A stretch of 62,560 bases of DNA, from assembly GCF_022832435.1 (NCBI RefSeq), contig NZ_JALHLF010000011.1:1-62560 (forward strand), given 5' to 3'. Position numbers and translations under genes: made by a program. Under the pieces are notes generated by a model, which was not told the origin of the DNA, ran no database searches, and was given only the letters and a program-made list of their open reading frames with translations. The stretch's first letter is position 1. Each line of letters opens with the position of its first letter. This document shows positions 9,822-16,264 of this stretch, one piece after another. Origin of the DNA: Novosphingobium organovorum. Its GTDB lineage: Bacteria; Pseudomonadota; Alphaproteobacteria; Sphingomonadales; Sphingomonadaceae.

Positions 9822-10511
9822 TCAGGCCCGGCGCGTGCCGTCCAGCCGCTGCCCGAGGCGCACGAAGAACAGGATCAGCGGGGGCACCATGATCGTGGAA
9901 AGCAGCAGCTTGGAGATGATCTGCCCTTCCATGATCGCCACCAGCGGCAGGTCCAGCCCGATGAACGAGATGGTGATGAAGATCACCGTGTCGACGGCTT
10001 GCGAAAGCATGCCCGCCAGCCAGGCGCGCAGCAGCAGCACCGCGCCGCGCTCCTGCCCCAGCGTCTTGCCCGCCAGCCGCGAGAAGACATAGACGTTGAG
10101 CGTCTGCGAGACGCCGTAGGAAATCAGCCCAGCGAACTGCATGCGCGCGCCCTGCCCCAGCAGCCGCGCGAAGGCTTCCTGATCGCTCCACATTTCCGAG
10201 GCCGGCGGCACGACGTGGATCACCAGCGTGATCAGCACCATCGAGACGATCAGCGGGATGAAGCCGTAGCGGATCAGCCGGTTGGCGATCGCACGGCCGT
10301 GCAGCTCGGCCACCGCGCTCGACAGCACGACGAGGAACAGGAAGGCGAAGATGCCCGATTCCACCGCCAGATCGCCCAGCACCGGCCAGTGCCCGAGCGA
10401 GGCCAGCTTGGTTCCCAGCACCCCCGCCAGCACGACGAGGCCGCCGTACAGCAGCGAGAAGATGAAGAGCGAGCGCGGAAGGGTGACGGGCGTGGCGGCG
10501 GGCTGGTTCAT
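9822..10511 (-). CDS. Queuosine precursor transporter (QPTR/YhhQ family)
   Basis: 229 residues, polytopic with about six membrane helices. The family imports 7-cyano-7-deazaguanine or its 7-aminomethyl form for queuosine tRNA modification. Supporting features: AVAELHGRAIANRLIRYGFIP (the conserved YG after the first helices), MQFAGLISYGVSQTLNVYVFSRL and LRAWLAGMLSQAVDTVIFITISF, the latter two being the conserved QxxDxxxF-type helices. Start ATG 10511 is preferred over ATG 10517 because AGAGG then sits 6 bases upstream. Divergent from the nucleoside transporter gene. Confidence 0.85.
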   Translation of the reverse strand: MNQPAATPVTLPRSLFIFSLLYGGLVVLAGVLGTKLASLGHWPVLGDLAVESGIFAFLFLVVLSSAVAELHGRAIANRLIRYGFIPLIVSMVLITLVIHVVPPASEMWSDQEAFARLLGQGARMQFAGLISYGVSQTLNVYVFSRLAGKTLGQERGAVLLLRAWLAGMLSQAVDTVIFITISFIGLDLPLVAIMEGQIISKLLLSTIMVPPLILFFVRLGQRLDGTRRA

Positions 10512-10613
10512 GACCATCCTCTAACCGCCTCGGGACAATTGCACTAGCCGTCTTGCGCATCCGCCTCTAGGTTCCGCCGATTCCCTACCTATTTCACGGA
10601 GAAGCGTGCCTCG

Positions 10614-11939
10614 ATGCATGTCGCCTACAGCCTGTTCGGCATTGTTCTCATCATGGCGCTGGCATACCTGCTGTCGGCCAACCGCAAGGCAATCCGCCTG
10701 CGGGTCGTGGCTGCGGCGTTCACGCTGCAGGCCGGTCTTGCCGCGCTCGTACTCTACGTGCCGTTCGGAAATCGCCTGCTGCGTGGGGCGGCCGGGTGCG
10801 TGGAAAGCCTGCTCGGCTATGCCGCGGACGGCACCAATTTCCTGTTCGGCCCGCTCGCCAAGCCCGAGATCGGCGGCGCCAGTTTCGCCATTTCCGCGCT
10901 TCCGGTGATCATCTTCTTCGCCTCGCTGATCTCGGTACTCTATTATCTGGGGATCATGCAGCTGGTGATCCGCTGGATCGGCGGCGCCCTGGAAAAGGTC
11001 ACCGGCATCAGCAAGGTGGAAAGCCTGTGCGCGGCCTCGAACATCTTCGTGGGCCAGAGCGAAAGCCCACTGGTGATCCGCCCCTATCTTGCCAACCTCA
11101 ACCCTTCGCAGCTGTTCTGCGTGATGAGCGTGGGCCTCGCCGGTGTCGCCGGAACGATCCTGGCCGCCTACGCCTCGATGGGCATCCGCATCGACTATCT
11201 GGTGGCCGCGGCCTTCATGTCGGCACCGGGCGGGATCTTCATGGCCAAGATGATCATGCCCGATCCGATCCACGCCGCAGCGGGTCCAAGCGACGTGCAC
11301 GAGGGCCACAACCCGCCCGCCGGAATGGCCGCCGCCGCGCTCAACCGCGATGACGTGACGCACCAGCCGGGTGTCCATATCGACGAGGTCGAGCCGGTCG
11401 AGCACGAGGAAGAAAAGCCCGCCAACATCATCATGGCCGCTTCGCAGGGCGCGCAGACCGGGGTCAAGCTGGCGGTGGCGGTCGGCGCGATGGTGCTCGC
11501 CTTCGTCGCGCTCATCGCGCTGGCCAACGGCATCATCGGCTCGCTGGCCAGCCTGATCGGCTACGACGGGGTGACCTTCCAGGGCCTCATCGGCTACGTC
11601 TTCGCGCCGGTGTTCTACCTGCTCGCCACGCCCGACTGGCACGAGGCGATGCAGGCGGGCAGCCTGTTCGGCACCAAGATCGTGCTCAACGAATTCGTTG
11701 CCTTCATCGAACTGGGCGGCGATGCCGGACTTTCGCCGCGCACGGTGGCAGTGGTGACCTTTGCCCTGTGCGGCTTTGCCAACTTTTCCTCGATCGCGAT
11801 CCAGATGGCGGTGACCGGCAGCCTTGCCCCCAACCAACGCCCGCACATCGCGCGCATGGGGCTTCGCGCGCTGGCCGCGGGCAGCCTCTCCAACCTGATG
11901 AGCGCAGCGCTCGCGGGGCTTTTTCTTGGCCTTTCCTGA
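10614..11939 (+). CDS. Concentrative nucleoside transporter (CNT/NupC family)
   Basis: 441 residues, multi-pass inner-membrane cation-nucleoside symporter. Motifs: the N-terminal GIVLIMALAYLLS and RKAIRLR, FLFGPLAKP followed by FAISALPVIIFFASLISVLYYLGIMQ, ESLCAASNIFVGQSESPLVI (the nucleoside and Na+ binding region), then TKIVLNEFVAFIEL and FALCGFANFSSIAIQ near the end. An unusually long hydrophilic loop (about 224-270) rich in His, Glu and Asp interrupts the middle, where relatives have a shorter loop. Start ATG 10614 is close to an AGGTTCC/ACGGAG-type purine stretch. Followed by a strong hairpin. Confidence 0.9.
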   Translation: MHVAYSLFGIVLIMALAYLLSANRKAIRLRVVAAAFTLQAGLAALVLYVPFGNRLLRGAAGCVESLLGYAADGTNFLFGPLAKPEIGGASFAISALPVIIFFASLISVLYYLGIMQLVIRWIGGALEKVTGISKVESLCAASNIFVGQSESPLVIRPYLANLNPSQLFCVMSVGLAGVAGTILAAYASMGIRIDYLVAAAFMSAPGGIFMAKMIMPDPIHAAAGPSDVHEGHNPPAGMAAAALNRDDVTHQPGVHIDEVEPVEHEEEKPANIIMAASQGAQTGVKLAVAVGAMVLAFVALIALANGIIGSLASLIGYDGVTFQGLIGYVFAPVFYLLATPDWHEAMQAGSLFGTKIVLNEFVAFIELGGDAGLSPRTVAVVTFALCGFANFSSIAIQMAVTGSLAPNQRPHIARMGLRALAAGSLSNLMSAALAGLFLGLS

Positions 11940-11973
11940 GTAAAGACGCCCAGAATTTCACGCCAATTCAAGT

Positions 11974-12007
11974 CGCTCGACGAAGGCACTCCCGCCTTCG
12001 TCGAGCG
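11974..12007 (+). terminator. 14-bp perfect stem-loop after the nucleoside transporter gene
   Basis: Arms 11974-11987 (CGCTCGACGAAGGC) and 11994-12007 are perfectly complementary with a 6-base loop, followed by TTCTTG. It lies 35 bases after the transporter stop and 58 bases before the next start, so it most likely ends transcription of the transporter gene; the U-tract is short, so efficiency is uncertain. Confidence 0.7.
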
Positions 12008-12064
12008 TTCTTGCGTACTGCGCCGTAAGACCGCATCATGAAGCCCTTCGTAACGGAGGGTGCC

Positions 12065-12430
12065 ATGACCGATTTCGATCGACCGACTTCGACGGGTTCG
12101 AATTTCGAATTCAACAACCCGACCATCATCTGCCTGCTCTACTTCGCTTCGTTCATTACCGGCGTGACCGCGATCATCGGCGTCGTGCTGGCCTTCGTCT
12201 GGCGGGGCGAGGCCAATGCCGACTGGGAACTCTCGCACTACCAGTACCTCATCAACACGTTCTGGATCGGCCTGGTCGGCAGTATACTGGGCGCGATGCT
12301 GATCGTCGTGCTGGTCGGCGTCCTGATCCTGCCCGCAGTGTGGGTTCTGGTGATCGTGCGCACGGTGCTCAGCCTGCTCAACGCGCAGAAGCACCAGGCC
12401 ATGTCCAATCCGGGGTCCTGGCTGATTTGA
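12065..12430 (+). CDS. DUF4870-like small membrane protein
   Basis: 121 residues with three hydrophobic segments: IICLLYFASFITGVTAIIGV, LINTFWIGLVGSILGAMLIV and AVWVLVIVRTVLSLLNAQ. The pattern (short polar N-terminus, helix, charged loop with WRGEANADWELSHYQYLI, then two helices and RTVLSLLNAQ) matches DUF4870-like/TIGR-type integral membrane proteins of unknown function. ATG 12065 has GGAGG upstream (12055-12059). Monocistronic, between a terminator-like hairpin and a convergent gene. Confidence 0.75.
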   Translation: MTDFDRPTSTGSNFEFNNPTIICLLYFASFITGVTAIIGVVLAFVWRGEANADWELSHYQYLINTFWIGLVGSILGAMLIVVLVGVLILPAVWVLVIVRTVLSLLNAQKHQAMSNPGSWLI

Positions 12431-12497
12431 AGGACAAGGGGTCAGGGCCGCCACCTCCCTGCACAGCGCAAGAGAGGCAGCGCCCGCAGCCTGCGGC

Positions 12498-12938
12498 TCA
12501 ACCGCCCGCGCGCCTGCTCTTCTCGGACCCCTTCTCGGGCTTGAGCTTCTTCTTGGGGATGCGGCTTGCGAAGTGGTCCACATCGCCCTTGGAATAGGCG
12601 TAGAGCTGTTCGATCGGCACGCGGTATTCGCGGCGCCCGTCGGTCAGCACGATGGTGTTGCCCACGACCTTCTCGACCGTCCCGATCGGCGCGCCGCTGG
12701 CTTCGACGATGGGCGTGCCGGGCGTCAGTTCGCGCGGCGAGATGTTGCGCACCATCTCGAGGTAGGGGCTCTGCTTGGCCTTGGCGATTTCCTCGGGCGT
12801 GCGCGCGATCACGCCGCTCTGGGCGTGGAGCGCGCCGGACGCGGTCGCGGCAAGGGCAAGGCTGCCCCAAAGGGCAGTGCCGAGGACGGTCTTGAAAGCG
12901 GCTTCACGCCGCATGCGAAACGGGCTCTTGCGGAGCAT
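12498..12938 (-). CDS. Exported protein with PRC-barrel-like domain
   Basis: 146 residues. A basic N-terminus and hydrophobic stretch (ALWGSLALAATASGALHAQ) suggest a Sec signal peptide. The mature part contains GTPIVEASGAPIGTVEKVVGN then TIVLTDGRREYRVPIEQLY, which resembles the small beta-barrel pattern of PRC-barrel/DUF2171 domains (name, then G.xxIGxVxxVxx). The C-terminus is very basic (KKKLKPEKGSEKSRR). Two alternative starts exist (12938, 12914). It lies downstream of nrdB on the same strand, and two cytoplasmic DUF2171 genes lie just beyond nrdB. Function unknown. Confidence 0.65.
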   Translation of the reverse strand: MLRKSPFRMRREAAFKTVLGTALWGSLALAATASGALHAQSGVIARTPEEIAKAKQSPYLEMVRNISPRELTPGTPIVEASGAPIGTVEKVVGNTIVLTDGRREYRVPIEQLYAYSKGDVDHFASRIPKKKLKPEKGSEKSRRAGG

Positions 12939-13026
12939 CTCGAAACTCCTTCACATCACAAATCAATCGCCCCGCCTGCACTCTCTCCCAAGACGTTTTC
13001 GTCCAGCCTTTACGCCGAAACACGCA

Positions 13027-13104
13027 AGGCCCGGCTTTGGTTGCAAAGCCGGGCCTCTCGCCTGATGTAGTGGGCCCGGCTCTGGTTGCAACGCCGGACC
13101 TCTC
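13027..13104. repeat. Duplicated stem-loop downstream of nrdB
   Basis: A perfect 13-bp hairpin (13027-13039 with 13044-13056, loop GTTG) is followed about 45 bases later by a degenerate second copy (13072-13104) with the same GGCCCGGCTxTGGTTGCAAxGCCGG core and the same flank CTCxCCTGAT. This looks like a tandem duplication of a short palindromic unit in the nrdB 3' region. Confidence 0.7.
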
Positions 13105-13208
13105 CCTGATCGACGGGCGGCCTGGATAGGACCTGATCCCACCCCAAGTTTGCATGGTGATGCCGGGAAACCCGCACAAGGTGCGAGCCTCACGGCTTCG
13201 CCGTAGCG

Positions 13209-14264
13209 TTATTCGGCCGCCTGGGTCCCTTCGAACAGGCCCGGCTCGCTGCCGTCCGCCGCATCGTCGGCCACGTCGTTGGCCTTGACCTTCTTGCGTG
13301 CGTCGAAGTTGGTCCACACGGTGTTCCAGTCACCGCGCGTGGCGCCCTTGGAGTATTCCGTCGCGCGCGTCTCGAAGAAGTTGGCGTGCTCGACGCCGTT
13401 GAGCAGCGGCTGGAGCCAGGGCAGCGGGTGTTCGTCGATCATGTAGATCGGCTTGAGACCCAGCTGGTCGAGGCGCCAGTCGGCGATGTAGCGGATGTAC
13501 TTCTTGATGTCCTTGGCGGTCATGCCCGGAACCGGCCCCATCTCGAAGGCGAGATCGATGAAGTTGTCTTCCAGACGCACGGTGGTCTGGCATACGTCGG
13601 CGATGTCGTCCTTGACCGCCTTGGTCAGGCAACCGCGTTCCTTGGTGAAGGCGTGGAACATCTGGGTGATGCCCTCGCAGTGCAGCGATTCGTCGCGCAC
13701 CGACCACGAAACGATCTGGCCCATGCCCTTCATCTTGTTGAAGCGCGGGAAGTTCATCAGCATCGCGAAGCTGGCGAAGAGCTGCACGCCCTCGGTGAAA
13801 CCACCAAACATGGCCAGCGTGCGCGCAATGTCCTCGTCGGTGTCGACACCGAACTTCTGCAGGTAGTCGTGCTTGTCCTTGAGCTCGGCGTATTCGAGGA
13901 AGGCGCCGTATTCGCTCTCGGGCATGCCGATGGTGTCGAGCAGGTGCGAATAGGCCGCGATGTGCACCGTCTCCATGTTGGAGAAGGCGGTCAGCATCAT
14001 CTTGATCTCGGTCGGCTTGAAGACGCGCGCGTACTTCTCGTGGTAGCAGTCCTGCACCTCGACGTCGGCCTGGGTGAAGAAGCGGAAGATCTGCGTCAGA
14101 AGGTTGCGCTCATGCTCGGAGAGCTTCTGCGCCCAGTCACGGCAATCCTCGCCCAACGGCACTTCCTCGGGCAGCCAGTGGAGCTGCTGCTGACGCTTCC
14201 AGTAGTCGTAGGCCCAGGGGTACTCGAAGGGCTTGTAGGTTTTACGCGCGTCGAGAAGGGGCAT
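13209..14264 (-). CDS. nrdB: Class Ia ribonucleotide reductase, beta (radical) subunit
   Basis: Holds the di-iron/tyrosyl-radical cofactor that starts ribonucleotide reduction in NrdA. 351 residues. Metal ligands and radical residue can be placed by spacing as in E. coli R2: D67, E98, H101, Tyr105 (the radical, METVHIAAYSHLL), E158, E192 and H195 (RDESLHCE). The N-terminus has no ATP-cone domain. The Asp/Glu-rich C-terminal tail is where R2 proteins dock on R1. Start ATG 14264; the upstream open frame is not family-like. It lies in the same direction as nrdA but 2 kb away, with three unrelated small genes between. Confidence 0.96.
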   Translation of the reverse strand: MPLLDARKTYKPFEYPWAYDYWKRQQQLHWLPEEVPLGEDCRDWAQKLSEHERNLLTQIFRFFTQADVEVQDCYHEKYARVFKPTEIKMMLTAFSNMETVHIAAYSHLLDTIGMPESEYGAFLEYAELKDKHDYLQKFGVDTDEDIARTLAMFGGFTEGVQLFASFAMLMNFPRFNKMKGMGQIVSWSVRDESLHCEGITQMFHAFTKERGCLTKAVKDDIADVCQTTVRLEDNFIDLAFEMGPVPGMTAKDIKKYIRYIADWRLDQLGLKPIYMIDEHPLPWLQPLLNGVEHANFFETRATEYSKGATRGDWNTVWTNFDARKKVKANDVADDAADGSEPGLFEGTQAAE

Positions 14265-14708
14265 GGGCGAATGACTCCGATGGATCCAAAGGTGGTGTGC
14301 GTTGTGTCGCAGGACACCCCCGGCGCGCCGCGCGCGGCCCGGACATCCTGCGGCTTTATCTTGCGACCCCGGCGCGGATCGCGTCCGAAACGGGGACAGC
14401 CTCGATAACCCGATTTGCCCTGCCTTGTGCAGCCCATCCGGGATGACTTTTTCAAAGTTTGCACAGCTTTGAATCATACATCTTGATGCTGCGCAAGAGG
14501 CAGGACGCAAGACCTAGTGCACACACCGGCAGCCCCGCGCCCCGCCGCGACTCGCCGATTTGCCGCCAATGCGCGTTGCGCACGCGATTTCCCGCCCCTC
14601 GCACGGAACGCGAGGGGCCCTGGCCACGTTGAGCAAGAGAGTCACGTTGAACAAGAGACAGGCGGCGGCGCCCATCCCGCCTCCTGCCCGACGCACCGGA
14701 GAAACGCC
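14265..14708. other. 444-base gap upstream of nrdB
   Basis: Holds the presumed nrdB promoter region (minus) and the leader of the DUF2171 gene (plus). Visible elements: a CCCCTCG/CGAGGGG hairpin (14594-14617) and a direct 18-base tandem repeat, CACGTTGAGCAAGAGAGT then CACGTTGAACAAGAGACA (14625-14660), just upstream of the DUF2171 ribosome-binding site. No convincing gene. Confidence 0.5.
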
Positions 14709-14966
14709 ATGACGGTCGACACCCCCTTCCCCACCGAGCCCGAAACCGCCTGGACGACGGTCGCTGGAACCATCCGCAAGGGCATGAACGTGATCGACGC
14801 TGAAGGCACGTGCCTCGGGCAGGTCGAAACGCTGGTCGGCGACGAGGTCATGCTTGCGGGTGACGGCGGCCACGGGTTCATCGCGCTCAGCCAGATCGAC
14901 GGCGTGGGCGAGAAAGGCGTGCTGCTGTCCGATCGCGGCGACGCCATGTTCGGCATGGCGTCCTGA
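14709..14966 (+). CDS. DUF2171 domain protein (first copy)
   Basis: 85 residues. The domain runs from about 20: IRKGMNVIDAEGTCLGQVET, VGDEVMLAGDGGHGFIALSQID and GVLLS. DUF2171 is a small PRC-barrel-like beta-barrel of unknown function, abundant in sphingomonads and deinococci. Start ATG 14709 has GGAGAAACGCC upstream. A paralogue lies at 15728 in the same orientation. A strong terminator follows at 15003. Cytoplasmic, no signal peptide. Confidence 0.8.
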   Translation: MTVDTPFPTEPETAWTTVAGTIRKGMNVIDAEGTCLGQVETLVGDEVMLAGDGGHGFIALSQIDGVGEKGVLLSDRGDAMFGMAS

Positions 14967-15002
14967 CCGGACACGGCGCGCGGCGCTTCCCATCCTGAGA
15001 CG

Positions 15003-15042
15003 CGAAGGCCCCGCGGCGCACACCGCGAGGCCTTCGTGTTTT
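15003..15042 (+). terminator. Rho-independent terminator of the first DUF2171 gene
   Basis: Stem CGAAGGCC (15003-15010) with GGCCTTCG (15029-15036), extended by an inner GCGG/CCGC pairing, followed by TGTTTT. 36 bases after the stop codon. Confidence 0.85.
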
Positions 15043-15119
15043 AGCGCAGGGCAAGGCGCCCAAGGCGCCTTGCCGCTCAAAGACTGTTTTAATTGGCTGC
15101 ACCGGCCTCAAACACGCGC

Positions 15120-15512
15120 CTACTTCCAGAACCAGCGCGGGCTGAGCTTGCGGCTCTTGCGGTTCTGCCACATCTGGACATAGAGCCAGATGCCCGAGAT
15201 CGAGAAGAACACCAGCGCCAGCCCCGAAAGCACCGAGATCGCGGTGCCGATCGGCCCGAAGGTCTCGCCCGAGTGGAGGTGGTGGAACAGGCCGACCATG
15301 CCACGGATGCCCGAACTGTCCCCGCGCGGCGGCATGCAGCGCCAGCCCTCGGGGCACTGGAAACCGGCAGGCGGGGTTGCGGCGGCCTGGCTCGCCGCCT
15401 CGGACGCGCCCGAAGGCCACAGCACTGCGACCTGGCTGAGCACGCCGGTCACGGCGATCCACAACATGAAGATTCCAAAGAAAACCGATACCCAGCGGTG
15501 CCACTTGCGCAT
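15120..15512 (-). CDS. PepSY-associated transmembrane-type membrane protein
   Basis: 130 residues with an N-terminal helix RKWHRWVSVFFGIFMLWIAVTG (a typical PepSY_TM opening with the His likely near the membrane face), a periplasmic loop with two Cys (QCPEGWRCMPPRG), GLFHHLHSGETFGPIG, and a second helix SVLSGLALVFFSISGIWLYVQMW. The WH..., HHLHSG and GIWLY motifs match PepSY-associated TM helix proteins often linked to iron or siderophore uptake and ferric reduction. Only two helices are present, against four in full-length members. It reads against both DUF2171 genes. Substrate unknown. Confidence 0.72.
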   Translation of the reverse strand: MRKWHRWVSVFFGIFMLWIAVTGVLSQVAVLWPSGASEAASQAAATPPAGFQCPEGWRCMPPRGDSSGIRGMVGLFHHLHSGETFGPIGTAISVLSGLALVFFSISGIWLYVQMWQNRKSRKLSPRWFWK

Positions 15513-15727
15513 GTTCGAAAGACCCCTTGATGATGTCACACTACGCCTCCTGACAAGCCGATCAGACCGCCCTGTCGCAAGCATCAAATTGTCTCAATTG
15601 GTAAAATAACGCCGATATCCGCAGGTCGTGGCGGATCTGCGATGAACTCAGGAACGCCGCTGCACCCCTGCCCGTTACATTGATGACGCCTCGCAAGAGG
15701 CACCAACGACAGACAGGAGAGAGATCT

Positions 15728-15955
15728 ATGTTCGAGAAGCTGCGCATCCGCGAGCACATGGAAGTCGCCGACGCCAACGGCCAGCACGTGGGCACGGTCG
15801 ACGATGTGGCGAACGACCAGATCAAGCTGACCCGTACCGACAGTTCGGACGGCCAGCACCACTTCCTCGCGATGGAAAACGTCGACCGGATCGACGACAA
15901 CCGGGTCTACCTCAAGGCTGGCACCCCCATCCCGATGGGCGTAGGCGCGAACTGA
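15728..15955 (+). CDS. DUF2171 domain protein (second copy)
   Basis: 75 residues, almost entirely the DUF2171 domain: IREHMEVADANGQHVGTVDD, DQIKLTR, HHFLAMENVDRI and VYLKAGTPIP. Paralogue of the gene at 14709 (shared pattern I-x-x-x-M-x-V-x-D-x-x-G-x-x-x-G-x-V). RBS GGAGAGAG lies about 6 bases before ATG 15728. Ends in a good terminator. Function unknown. Confidence 0.82.
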   Translation: MFEKLRIREHMEVADANGQHVGTVDDVANDQIKLTRTDSSDGQHHFLAMENVDRIDDNRVYLKAGTPIPMGVGAN

Positions 15956-15998
15956 CACCGCGCGCGGTGCCGGACACCCTCCCCGGCACCGCAGCGAG

Positions 15999-16035
15999 CC
16001 CCGGCTTTTTCCGCCAGGGAAAGGCCGGGGTTTTT
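15999..16035 (+). terminator. Rho-independent terminator of the second DUF2171 gene
   Basis: CCCCGGC (15999-16005) pairs with GCCGGGG (16024-16030), extended by TTTTCC/GGGAAA, followed by TTTTT. 43 bases after the stop. Confidence 0.88.
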
Positions 16036-16068
16036 CGCGTCTTCGAAGCGTTCGTGACCGTAAGGAAA

Positions 16069-16184
16069 GGAGCCCGAGGGCCATCGCCCTCGGGCTCCCC
16101 AACTGTCGACCTCACCTCTCTTGCGCCACGTTGGCGAAGAAAGGTGAGGTCGACAGTTGGGGGTCAAGGGGTGGTAACCCCTTG
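16069..16184. repeat. Three consecutive inverted repeats between DUF2171 and nrdA
   Basis: (1) 13-bp perfect hairpin, arms 16069-16081 and 16086-16098, loop CATC. (2) 21-bp perfect inverted repeat, arms 16097-16117 and 16142-16162, spacer 24 bases that itself contains a weak hairpin. (3) CAAGGGG (16165-16171) with CCCCTTG (16178-16184). They are nearly contiguous and sit between convergent genes, each flanked by its own terminator, so simple termination does not need all of them. Confidence 0.85.
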
Positions 16185-16207
16185 AATCCTCTTTCCCTTA
16201 AACCCGA

Positions 16208-16240
16208 AACGGCGGACCTGCATTGCGCAGGCCCGCCGTT
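16208..16240 (-). terminator. Probable nrdA terminator
   Basis: On the minus strand AACGGCGG pairs with CCGCCGTT (arms 16208-16215 and 16233-16240) with an inner GCCTG-type extension, followed on that strand by TTTCGGGTTT. Lies 24 bases after the nrdA stop. Confidence 0.7.
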
Positions 16241-16264
16241 CGGATGTGCGTTTGCAGCCAGGCC

